Of a stretch of DNA of 64,000 bases, positions 36,968 to 46,702 are shown one piece after another. Position 1 is the stretch's first letter. Each line of letters starts with the position of its first letter. The stretch is from the NCBI GenBank assembly GCA_000320605.2, contig KB445796.1:1283124-1347123 (forward strand), read 5' to 3'. The position numbers and the translations under genes were made by a program. The notes beneath the pieces are model-generated. The model worked only from the letters and a program-made list of their open reading frames with translations, was not told the DNA's origin and did not search any database. Origin of the DNA: Gelatoporia subvermispora B. Taxonomy: Eukaryota; Basidiomycota; Agaricomycetes; Polyporales; Gelatoporiaceae.

Positions 36968-37015
36968 GGGGAGTCGAACCCCGACTGACACACCAAGGAC
37001 GGGGTTCGACTCCCC
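36968..37015. repeat. Inverted pair of tRNA T-arm-like sequences
   Basis: ggggagtcgaacccc at 36968-36982 is followed by its exact reverse complement at 37001-37015. Each arm equals the T stem and loop of a tRNA (GGGG-TTCGACT-CCCC). No acceptor or anticodon arms surround them, so neither is a complete tRNA gene. Confidence 0.85.
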
Positions 37016-37301
37016 TTCGAGCAAGAACGTATGTCCGTGTTTGTTCTCGTCATTCGCGGATCCCAGTTCACTAACTTCGGTTGCTCATGAATCGTGCTGC
37101 TACATTGCAATGACCAACATCTTTCCTGAGATGACGGAAGGACCCTCACCAGAATCGACCTCTGAGATCGATCCTCTCCATGCGACGAGTGGAGAAAACT
37201 TCAGCTGCGCCACAAAATCATAACACTAGGTTAGCGGGAGGTCCAGCCCCGGGTTCAGTGTACACCAAATAATGGCCTCAGGGATCACAAAACTCTCTGG
37301 T

Positions 37302-37375
37302 GGGGAGTCTAACCCCGCTTTCCGCGTCAAAAACGCGGTTCGACTCCCCGCCAGGGGAGGAGAACCGCGTTTTTG
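37302..37375. repeat. tRNA-Asp 3' fragment with inverted T-arm and 13-bp inverted repeat
   Basis: 37302-37327 (minus strand) repeats the variable loop and T arm of the tRNA-Asp at 48 kb. An imperfect inverted copy follows at 37336-37355. A 13-bp inverted repeat has arms at 37328-37340 and 37363-37375. Confidence 0.75.
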
Positions 37376-37377
37376 TA

Positions 37378-37540
37378 CCATTTTCCGCGGAGCGGGTGCG
37401 GGTGTGGGACCATCTACCGCGGAGCGGCGCAGGGGCCGTGCCATATTCCGCGAAGCGGGTGGGGTGGGGGTCCGTCTACCGCGGAGCGGCGCAGGGGTCG
37501 TGCCATTTTCCGCGAAGCGGGCGGGCGTGCACGTCGGCGC
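37378..37540 (+). repeat. About 62-bp GC-rich tandem repeat (left end)
   Basis: Two and a half imperfect units of about 62 bp are present, each with ccgcg(g/a)agcggg and ctaccgcggagcggcgcagg. The 37-bp part at 37461-37497 recurs at 47677-47713. Confidence 0.85.
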
Positions 37541-37706
37541 CTATAAGCACTTTCCTAATCTGCCAGTTCAAACCTCCTCCCCGCCACAATCCCACCTTCC
37601 TAATCCGGCAGTCCTTCCCGACTCCCCGCCGCTCGTAACTTTATACTTACGCTGCCCATCCACCCGGGACTCTCCGCAGATTCTCCGCCAGATACTCCCG
37701 CTGCAA

Positions 37707-37714
37707 TATATAAG
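37707..37714 (+). promoter_or_regulatory. TATA box of leucine-rich gene 1
   Basis: tatataag lies 38 bp upstream of the ATG at 37745. The same spacing is seen at the next gene. Confidence 0.6.
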
Positions 37715-37744
37715 ACCTCTGTTCATGTCTTTAATGACCCCATC

Positions 37745-38464
37745 ATGTCTTACCCGAAATACATCGAGATCGGCGTCTCGCGCGACCGCCTCTACGTTTT
37801 CTGCTCCAAGCACAATGGGCTCTCTACGTGCAACTACGAATCGCTCCAGCGCCCTCACGAGCCCTCTAAAATCGTTGCGCACGTCCTCGAAATTATAGAT
37901 GGCTCCGCTCTCGAAGCTCTCGTCCTCCGCAAGATCCACGTAGCATTCACCCTCGAGCTCGCGTTCTCTCCATGGGCCGAACTCACCCATCTCGACCTTT
38001 CTGGCTGCACAGGAGTCTCCTGGTGGTATACTGCACTCGCTACGCCAGCATTCCCCGTTCTACAACGCCTCACGCTCACTGGTGCCGACGTGGCCGTCAC
38101 CCAGCTCGCCAGTGCCCTTTACACCCGCGGGCGCTCCGCCAGCTGCCTCACGCTCGCCCAGCTCGACATTGACCTCCTTCCGGGCGCCATCACATACAAT
38201 CAGCTCCCTTCCACCTGGTGCCGTGACGCCATCAATCCCCCACGCACCATCACGCCTTTTCTCCTCGCCTGGCTCCGCATTCACCTTTCCGTCGGTCTCG
38301 TGCTTTTCCCCGACGAGCCCTACTCCGATTGCAACACTGATAGCCAACCAGTCGACCATGTCGCCGCCTTCAGCTCCGACGGCAGCTCGCTCGCCACTGT
38401 CCCGACCACACTCGCTCGCAAGAACCGCCGAGCGCACGTCCCTGTTGCAGTCACCCGCATATAG
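37745..38464 (+). CDS. Leucine-rich hypothetical protein 1 (intronless)
   Basis: This is a single-exon frame of 239 codons, unusual in this intron-dense genome. The sequence has leucine-rich spacing (WAELTHLDLSGCTGVSWWY and FPVLQRLTLTGADVAVTQLA) like the solenoid that follows F-boxes in Agaricomycete proteins. No F-box is visible at the N terminus. The next gene has the same layout (a hydrophobic line, a Trp-Tyr pair, then FPxLxxLT), so the two are diverged duplicates. The C terminus has a Ser/Thr-rich and basic end. It lies inside the candidate YR element, in the recombinase gene's orientation. Function is unknown; cargo of the element is the likely role. Confidence 0.68.
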   Translation: MSYPKYIEIGVSRDRLYVFCSKHNGLSTCNYESLQRPHEPSKIVAHVLEIIDGSALEALVLRKIHVAFTLELAFSPWAELTHLDLSGCTGVSWWYTALATPAFPVLQRLTLTGADVAVTQLASALYTRGRSASCLTLAQLDIDLLPGAITYNQLPSTWCRDAINPPRTITPFLLAWLRIHLSVGLVLFPDEPYSDCNTDSQPVDHVAAFSSDGSSLATVPTTLARKNRRAHVPVAVTRI

Positions 38465-38647
38465 TCACCTAGTTCCGCGTCGCACCCGCCCTTCCTAAGC
38501 CCACTGTATTAGTATACGAGCATGTACCACTAGCCCCTTTGTACGCGCATCCAATGTATTTTTGTCCGGCCTACCAGATGTAATATCCATATGCATACAT
38601 CGTCCCGACTCCCCGCCTGATCGCCGAAATTCAAGACCCCACACACA

Positions 38648-38653
38648 TATAAA
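38648..38653 (+). promoter_or_regulatory. TATA box of leucine-rich gene 2
   Basis: tataaa lies 38 bp between its last base and the ATG at 38691, so the leader is very short. Confidence 0.6.
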
Positions 38654-38690
38654 GGCCCGGTTCACTCGCTCGACGCGCAACCTGCTCAAA

Positions 38691-39533
38691 ATGCCCCCCA
38701 CTTTTGATCCTGAGCGTGTCACCTGCGAATACCGCCAAGGCCGCGTCTTGGTCCATCTCTCCGCACACGGTCCCCTGCTCGCGAGTACACTCACGCTCCC
38801 ATGCCCGGACGAGCCCTCTGACATCTCTCATGCGCTTTCGAGCCTCTTGACTCAGTTCACGCCCTCTGCAGTGCACACTCTGCACTGCTGTGACCTCTAC
38901 ATTGCTATTTCCGGGCCGCTCTTCAGCCAGCTTACCTATCGCTGGACTTATCTTCAGACACTCGAGCTCGTCGCATGTGTCGGCCTCTGGCCTTGGTACT
39001 CCCTCCTTGGCGCATCTGCTTTTCCAATGCTGCGCCAGCTCACCATCTCGGCCTGCGAAGTCGACATCTCCGACCTCGGCGCCTGCCTCTATGAACGCCA
39101 TTGTGTTTGTAAATGCGAGCGTTTGGACCTTCTCGTGCTCGACGCCCACCTCACAGGCGCCATTGACCCCCTCGACATACCGGACCTCTACCCCGCTGCC
39201 AAGTCGCGCAAAGACATCTTCTCCGTCACCGGCCTCGCTCGCGCGTGGACTCAGATCAACACGGCTGTCACCTGCCTTCGCTTTGACAACGACACGGACA
39301 GCGATACGGCCAGTTTCCCCGACGTATTTACCGAGCCCAATTCTGACACACTCGCCCTCGAGGCATACCTTCAAGAGACTCCCCTCCCTCACTCTCGGCC
39401 GCCTTCTTCGTTCGAAGAGTACGAAGACTGGATTGCGCACTGCGCACACCTACAAGAGACTCCCGTTCCTCCAGCTCGGCCGCCTTCACCGTTCGAGAAC
39501 TACGAAGAATGGCTCGCGTACTGCGCCGAGTAG
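38691..39533 (+). CDS. Leucine-rich hypothetical protein 2 with duplicated C-terminal motif
   Basis: This intronless gene encodes 280 aa; the start is the ATG 38 bp after a TATA box. It is a paralogue of the preceding gene: YLQTLELVACVGLWPWY and FPMLRQLTISACEVDISDL match the corresponding lines there. The C terminus carries a motif repeated twice, LQETPLPHSRPPSSFEEYE-DWIAHCA and LQETPVPPARPPSPFENYE-EWLAYCA, the second ending one residue from the stop. It is an acidic, Pro-containing peptide that looks like a docking tail. I do not know the family. Its place between a tandem paralogue and the recombinase gene, all on one strand, makes it probable cargo of the element. Confidence 0.7.
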   Translation: MPPTFDPERVTCEYRQGRVLVHLSAHGPLLASTLTLPCPDEPSDISHALSSLLTQFTPSAVHTLHCCDLYIAISGPLFSQLTYRWTYLQTLELVACVGLWPWYSLLGASAFPMLRQLTISACEVDISDLGACLYERHCVCKCERLDLLVLDAHLTGAIDPLDIPDLYPAAKSRKDIFSVTGLARAWTQINTAVTCLRFDNDTDSDTASFPDVFTEPNSDTLALEAYLQETPLPHSRPPSSFEEYEDWIAHCAHLQETPVPPARPPSPFENYEEWLAYCAE

Positions 39534-39757
39534 CACCCCCTTCTGTTTCTCCCTCGTTCCCATGCATCCGACCGGCTGAACTTCTCTTCCTCCGAGTCGT
39601 TTATGTTCTTACGTGTCATTTTGTACGACTGCATTCGCTTGTACCTCAGCCCGCCCGCCGGGTCCCTGTAGCTTTCCGTGCACGCTTTGTAACACAATAA
39701 GACGCGTCGTGTTTGATACCGCCTTTGCAAAGAACGTCTCGTCATGCACCGCGTAGC

Positions 39758-39930
39758 ATTTCGCCCCCGCATATCCCGGACAAAAAGTATTACTAAGCAC
39801 ATCTTCTTATTTCGCCCCCGCATTCCCCGGGCGAACAATATCACTAGGCACGTCTACTTATTTCGCCCCCGCATTTCCCGGATGTTACTAGGCACGTCTC
39901 ATTATTTCGCCCCCGCATTTCCCGGATGAA
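39758..39930 (+). repeat. Minisatellite, four units with core atttcgcccccgcat..cccgg
   Basis: The core recurs near 39759, 39819, 39861 and 39905, separated by shorter arms with aggcacgtct. The spacing is irregular (about 42-60 bp). Confidence 0.8.
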
Positions 39931-39939
39931 ATAGTATAT

Positions 39940-39973
39940 CTCCTCCTCCTCCTCCTCCTCCTCCTCCTCCTCT
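39940..39973 (+). repeat. (tcc)n microsatellite, about 10-11 units
   Basis: An uninterrupted tcc run lies about 170 bp upstream of the recombinase ATG. Confidence 0.95.
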
Positions 39974-40097
39974 CCCCCCGAACAGGCGCTAATCGGTCCT
40001 TCTTCCTTATGGCCCCGTCAAGCACGTTCTTTCATGCGAATCCCTCTAGCCACCCTCCACAATGGGCAGAACTGTACAGCTGCACAGCTCGACCGCC

Positions 40098-40104
40098 TTA
40101 TAAG
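40098..40104 (+). promoter_or_regulatory. TATA-like box of the recombinase gene
   Basis: ttataag lies 37 bp upstream of the ATG at 40142, nearly the same spacing as at the two leucine-rich genes. Confidence 0.55.
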
Positions 40105-40141
40105 TCTCTGAAAGCCACTGATTTTTTCTTCGCCCTTCGCC

Positions 40142-43100
40142 ATGTCCCCAGTGCATCTCGCGGGCAATCACTCCAGCTATCATGTAGCGGATGTCCCGCC
40201 CTCCGGTTCCAACGGCACCGCCGGCCTCGATCCGGAATACGACTACCATAACGTACAAGTCGAGCAGCAGTATCTCGATTCTGCTCCCTCATGCTCGCAA
40301 CTCAACGCTACCACCATGGCCAACGTCAATGCTCATTTCAACTATCAGAACCGACCCGCCGCGCACCTCGCCTTCGATCAGGTCCCTCATCTCCAGAACC
40401 ACTACAGCTCGGTGGCTGATCTTCCGCCGCCCGCTATCGTCTCGGGGGACGCTTTCCCTACTTCCACCTCGGGGACACAGCTCTCTCAATCCACGCCAGA
40501 TTCGGACGCTTTCCCTACTTCCACCTCGGGGACACAGCCCTCTCAATCCACGCCAGATTCGGACGCTTTCCCTACTTCCACCTCGGGGACACAGCCCTCT
40601 CAATCCACGCCAGACTCAGGCCCCGCCACCCATCCCCTCTTGTCCGTGTTCTCAGCGTCGGCTGCCGCTGCCACCTCTATCCCTGCAGCAACCACAGCCC
40701 CACAGGCAAGGTCCCGCAAGCACATTCCCACACATCTTCAAGGGGCTCATCGTGATCCATCACGCAATCCCATCTCCTTTCTTCAACTCCAACGCATCAC
40801 CTCCGATCCTTCCATGTTTGCTGGCGTTCAACAGGCCCTCGAAGCATTTTACGACTTTCAGGACTCTACCGGCTCCCTTCAGAACAAGCAGGATCTGGAG
40901 CGTATGATGATCCATTATCATCGATTGATCTACACATTGCAGCCCGATCTGCCCGAGGATCAGTATTGGAACGCTACAATCGTCGCCCGGTTCGCGCCTC
41001 AGCTCCTTCCGTGGCTGGTACGTCTATTTTTTGTGCGTTGATCCTCGCTCATACCCTTCCGCAGGTGGCCATCACCCCTGGACGCGATGGTCGTGCTCAC
41101 ATCAAGGCTGCCACCCTGAAGCACTGGCGCGCGTACTTTGTACATCTCATCGTCGACTACACTTACAATGATCAAGGCCAACGATGCGGCATGTCGCTAC
41201 TCACTACGGGCGGCCTCTTTGAGTGTTTGCGGGACCAGGTGCCCAAGCGTGAGTCTTTCGCCTCATGTTCATCACGCATTTTCATTGTATACTTCGCAGT
41301 CATCCGCCATCACCGCCTCGACCGCCATAAGAATCCCAAGCTATACTTTGGTCTGCACGAACTCCGTCTTGTCATCCAGGCCGCCCTTTACAAATCGCAG
41401 GACGCCTCATTAGGAACTCGCGAGCACATGATCCAATTTTGCGCGCAAATCAGTCTCATTTATTTCACCGCTCTTCGCAGCTCAAGCCTTACTCCAACCG
41501 ATCCCAGAAGCCGGGACGCTGGCAACGTGCGTACATACCACGCAGTTCATTCACCACGTCGCTCACCCCCATTCAATAGTACCAGACAGTTGCAGACTTC
41601 ACTATATTCAAGAACCCCGTCGAACATGGCCTCGAAACATGGATGCAAGTCAAAACCAGCCTCTTCAAGGTAACCATACTTCTACCCTCTCACCTCAGCT
41701 CATCTTCTTACCACCCCGACAGAACAACTTCGAGACCACCGGACAAACACGCAAATACATTCTCTCCGCCGTCAAGAACATTGTCAATGTTATCTACGAA
41801 CCACAGAACTATTGCATTGCCAGCCTCCTCTTGCGCGGCTGCTTCGTCTACGAGGTGTGCTCACCTTTCAACGTCATTGAACCCGTATATTATCCACTCA
41901 TCTCATCGCTAGACACTTGACAAGCTCTTTCACACCCAAGATTTTCAGCTACGTGTCCGTCCGGAAAAGCTCTCCCTTCCGATGTACGTCCCAGCCTCTA
42001 CTTCCTGCCCCAGTTTGACCTGACCACCCCACAGGTGGCGAGCCTCTGTTCCCGGTGGCAAGGGTCTTACGGAGCAACCTGCTCTCTCCAATACTATATC
42101 CGCCACCCTGCGCACCGTCTCAGAGGACGCCGGCCTTCCGCCGGGAGGTGCCTACGCGTTCAGACGTACCGCCGCTAACACAGTATGTGTCATTTCCTCA
42201 TGCCCTCATGCCCTCACACGAAGCACCGCACAGGCCGAGACCAAATGCGGCGCCGAGTTGGCATCCCTAATCTTGGGTCACAGGACCAACTCGCAACGCG
42301 TACTGGACAACTATTCCAAGGGTACCGAGAACATACCCCTAGTGGATCTTCTCACCGGCGAACTCAAGGATTTGCCAGATGTTGTTCGCACGGTAAAGGC
42401 CTCTAACATACTTGCAATCGCACACACATTGAACCGAGGCATCTCCCAGGGCAACAGGCGCCACCAAGCTCTCGCCTCTGCTGCAGCTGAAGCCATCATC
42501 CGTGCTGCGCAGACACTCAGCCTTGACGAGACCACTCAAGAGCCATCCCAGAATGCGCCTGCAAAACGCAAGAAGACAGCCGCGCCACGCCTGCCTGATG
42601 ACCTGCGCACCAAGGCTCTAGATGTACGTTCGCATTCAGTCCTTCCATCCCATTCGCGTTCAATACATCGCTACAGGACTCCATCGGCTATAAGGCAGCA
42701 TACCGCACTAACCTGGCCGCCTGGGATGATCTCAAGAAATGCTTCACCTCAGAATCTCTCCAGTTGAACCTCAGATGCCTTCACAATCAGATCGTCCACT
42801 GGAAAAAGCTCGATCTCCTACCTCACATCTCGCAGGACTATATGCTACAGGTATCCGCTATAATCGCCATCACCCGTGTATCTCCACCTCACGAGTCACG
42901 CTCCCTCACTAGAAATGCGATGCCGTAGATCAATCCTACGTTGCGCTCAACAAGCTTCGTGGGCAGGTTGTCAGAACGGCCACTAACAAATGGCGTCGCG
43001 AATGCGGCCAACAACTCAAGGATGCTGTCACCGGTCACAAGGGCGCTGTTCTCGCAGGTACTGCTCAGGAACGCGTAGACGCAATCGCCACTCTTGATTC

Positions 43101-44851
43101 CACACCGACCATCTTGAGCGACGTCTATCAGCAACACAAGCAGCCCGCTACGTCGGCATCTCAAACCGCAGACGACTCTACAGTTTGCAACCTCGATTTT
43201 GCCAACCGGTGTCCCACCCTTGCTCTCAATGAGAATGGTCAGCCGCCTCTCGCATGCCTTCTCATCGTCTCAACTCATCTTCATCTACAGCCTGCACGGC
43301 ACGGGCCTTCGCTCGCACCCAATCGCTACCCATACCACCCACCTGCGCCTTTGATCCATCGAATCCAGAATGGGGCGCGTATACGCACACAATTCACACT
43401 CTCGCGCAACAGAGCAACTGGACGTGCGAGCTGGCAGACACGCCGCCGCCTTCCGACGCCAAGGTCGATCACGCTGTTCGCCTTCTAAGCAAGCACACGC
43501 CCATTCCACAAGCTCATACCATCCCTCACCTCCAACTTGGCAATGACCCCACTACCGACATCTCCACATCCGCACAAGATGATACCGAAGATACTGCATC
43601 GGTGTCCACTTTCATTCAACACGAAGATGCGCCCGACTTCTCACCCAGCATGTCGGAATCACCCGAGCTCGTGTCGCATGTCCTCGGTGAACGTCCAGAT
43701 CAGTCACAACGTCCACTTATTGACTTGATGGACGGCGTCTCCCTCGCTGAGTTGCGTCAAGCCTACATTCTCTTTCTTGTTCAGCCGGTGCTCCAAAAGC
43801 GGCAGCTTGATGCACTACTCACGGTCTGTTCACCGTCCATCGTCGAACTGCATACTCTTATTTGTTCGCCACGTGCTAGCCTGTCAATGATCAGTACATC
43901 TGTTACCAATGCTCCCGGCTCCAGGCCTGCGACTGTCCACGCATCCAGAATGTGCACTTCGCCACGCGGCCCAACCTGCTGCGCCACCTGTGAGTCACTC
44001 GTCATTACTCGCTACACAGTGCAAACACCGCTCTTGACAGGAAGACTGTCCACACACCATGGTTCGAGCTCATGCCACACATGACGACAACGTATCACCA
44101 AGACCAGCTCTACCGCTGCCCGAGTCCATATTGCCTCTTCACGTGAGCTTTAACGTCACCCGCTCCTCGTCTACCTCGCTCAAACCCCTCTCCACAGCGG
44201 TTCCTCCATCGACGCCGTGTATAACCACTGCATATCACCCCAATGTCCAGACTCCACTGTCCACATGCAGCTCAAATATGAGCACGACAACCGCGAAAAG
44301 ACGTATCATGGCCGCGTCGATGGGTCCCAGTCTCTCAAGCGCAACCGCAAGGACATGCTCTATTACAATCTCGATGCAGACGACTGCAAGGACTCGCACA
44401 GCGACCGCGACGACGAACCAGGTCAGATACTCGTCACTCTTTGACCTATACGCTCACTGTTTCGTACAGCTGCGACCGGCTCCATAGCCAGCACATCGGC
44501 CGCAGTCATCTGTCCTCTCGTCGTGCAGGACACTCCCGGCGCATCTTCCTCGCAACAGCCTGCCACCCCTCGTGTTGACGCGCATGTCCCTCACACCAAC
44601 AATCCGCGTGTTCAACGATTTCTCGACATCTATGCTGACATGTTGACCCATGAGCCTCACATCATGTCACACCCTGAGTTGACCGTACGTATCCCTCATG
44701 ATCATATTTGATACCTTCTCACGACTCCCAAATACCGCAGGATGCACCCCCACGGGCTCGCAATGCGCTCTCTCGCTCCTTCGACTTTCTCCGCACCTAT
44801 ATGTTGCCCATGGCAGAACAGCAGGCACAAGATGAAGATTCCGATGGATAG
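40142..44851 (+). CDS. Tyrosine recombinase with zinc-finger-like C terminus (crypton/captain-like)
   Basis: Hand splicing gives about 16 exons and roughly 1,300 aa. The N terminus is Ser/Thr/Gln-rich with three 20-residue repeats. The catalytic core follows: FTALRSSSL near residue 415 (first Arg), AYAFRRTAAN near 570 (the H/Y-x-x-R box, split from the next exon by an intron), LILGHR near 592 (His), and VLDNYSKG near 604 (candidate nucleophile Tyr). This order and spacing match the tyrosine-recombinase fold used by cryptons and by the DUF3435 'captains' of fungal Starship elements. The C-terminal part has YICYQCSRLQACDCP with a following NLLRHLEDCPH, a Cys/His zinc-finger-like motif; as I recall, DUF3435 proteins also carry a C-terminal finger. 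All joins traced are open and no stop interrupts. Family level (crypton or captain) is not settled by reading alone. Role inferred: mobilising the 37.3-48.0 kb element. Confidence 0.72.
40450..40620 (+). repeat. Three 60-bp coding tandem repeats
   Basis: Three near-identical 60-bp units encode DAFPTSTSGTQ(L/P)SQSTPDS within the recombinase N-terminal region. The first unit differs by a Leu for Pro. Confidence 0.95.
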
Positions 44852-45119
44852 GCCACGCCTACAATCGATCACTTCGTGTCATTCATCTCTATTGTATCGT
44901 CGCACGTTGCTAACCCTGTCATACAATGTCCTAGTTCACTTTGCATTCTTTAATTTCCCTTGTACAGTACCGCGTTTACAGAGCTGCAATACATACTTCA
45001 CAATGTCCGAGTCGCAATGTCCCAAGTTCACATGTGCCAAGTCCGATGATGCGCTCGCGTTCAATCGCGATATGTCACTCGTTTTCCATTCAGTCTTTTT
45101 CGCAACACTCCCTCGCTCG

Positions 45120-46285
45120 TCAGTTGCTCCAGATATCTGCGCCGCTCCCAGCCAGTGCGCCGGCAGCGTCAAAGCCATCATCATCTACGCACGCCATTAT
45201 TTTTAGCCATATCTCATCCTCTACACCAGCCTTGCACTCACCGTCCTCCCAGCTGCTGAACAAACCCAGCATGGTCGTCTGACGCTCCGGCTTCTTCGCT
45301 GATTCCAAATGCTCTTCTCCATTTCCTGAACCACCGCCGTCGTTGGCCGACACGCTTCCGTTGTTCACGATCTCCATCCACTTCAAAGTGGCCTTTTTCC
45401 CAGCTGCACTCGTCGTGACGGTATAGGACTCGACCGCGGCATCCGGTACCGCCGTGGTTCGACCTTGATCCATGATGTCCTTCGGTGCAGACATCGCGCT
45501 TCCGGCACCAGATATCACAGCATCAGCAGAGTGCGCACTGTCGCTCGAAACCGCAGATGAAGCATTCACACCGCCGTAAGGTGCAATAGCCGAGGTTTGT
45601 AGAGACTTTCCAGACGCGACAGCCGAAGCGTGCATAGAGCCGTCAGATCGGAGCGCCGAATGCATAGAGGCATAGGATCCGAATGCCGAAGTCTGCAGAG
45701 AGCCGTATGATCCGCCATCCGAAGTACCAACAGCATCGCAGAGTCCACCAGTGACATCCTGGTCGTAGTGGAAAGTCATACTAGCCGGAGTTCCTCTAAT
45801 CCCATCCCCCGCAGTGATCGTGTTACCCAGATAGTCGAAAGTCGGAGCAGCAGCCTCTCCCATGCAGCCGATATCCATAGCGCACGTCAGAATAGAGTCG
45901 GCGGTCGGGGAATGAATGCGATCCGTCAGAAACATCTGACTAGGACTGCAGTGCAAAGTCGTCCCGCTCAGGCTCCCGCTCATCGACGAGCCGGAGTTCG
46001 TGAGCGACCCGCACGATCCGCTTTCAAGCAGAGGGTCGTAGAGTCCCTTGGTGTTCTCCCGAGCGCGGGCCAGTTCTAGCAGCTTCTCTGCGTACTGTAG
46101 GTCTAATTTGCGCAGTTCTTGGGCTTCTTTGTCAGCGTTCCTTTTGGCTTTCCTATCAAGTAGTTAGCATATAGTCATCGTGCTGCATGCTAACGTGCTT
46201 ACAGCGTGTCGATCTCCAGCTTCGCCATGCGTTCCGAAAAGTCAAACATGTCCTTTATCACTCGGTCGACCGTTTTTGGGTGCAT
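45120..46285 (-). CDS. Ser/Ala/Gly-rich hypothetical protein
   Basis: Two exons, 46285-46203 and 46152-45120, join through a GTAAGC...GATAG intron to give 371 aa. The N-terminal 70 residues look like a coiled coil: RVIKDMFDFSERMAKLEID, then a charged helix with EAQELRKLDLQYAEKLLELA. The rest is low-complexity with degenerate 13-15-residue repeats (GSLQTSAFGSYASMHSA, GSMHASA, KSLQTSA). Acidic sequence lies near the C terminus. It reads opposite to the recombinase gene and ends 269 bp from its stop. I do not recognise the family. The coiled coil could mediate dimer formation; within the element it counts as cargo or an accessory protein. Confidence 0.6.
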
Positions 46286-46702
46286 TCTACATCGTGAACG
46301 TCGTCCAGGCCCCAAGAATCGGCTGTATGCGTGTACTACACCTACTTTCTCGGTTTGTTGCTCGCGTTGCCCTCCAATGCCTCCCCAGCGCGTTTCCCGG
46401 ATGCACCTATTGCGTCGCTCAGAATTGGGTATCACACCAACTGGCACCCTATATACGCACCCTTGGAAGGCATAGTACCGTACCAAGCAATGAGGTAGTG
46501 ACAACAAGATGAGATGCGAATGCCACAAGTCCAAGATGTCCGCACGGCATCCGGGCCGTACACGCTCACATCCACACTTAGACGCCCACGGACCGTTCCG
46601 ACCGAGGATCCTATGCAGTTTGCACCATGTCGCTCCTCGTATTAGTCCTTCTCCTTTCACTTGTTTCACGCTACGTCTCCCGCTCATCATACAGCTTTTT
46701 TC

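Noticed and set aside
36968..37355. Complete tRNA genes at the left end
   Set aside because: Only T-arm sequence is present; no acceptor, D or anticodon arms can be folded around it.
39758..39930. CRISPR-like array
   Set aside because: Only four units with irregular, related spacers; it is a minisatellite in a eukaryotic genome.
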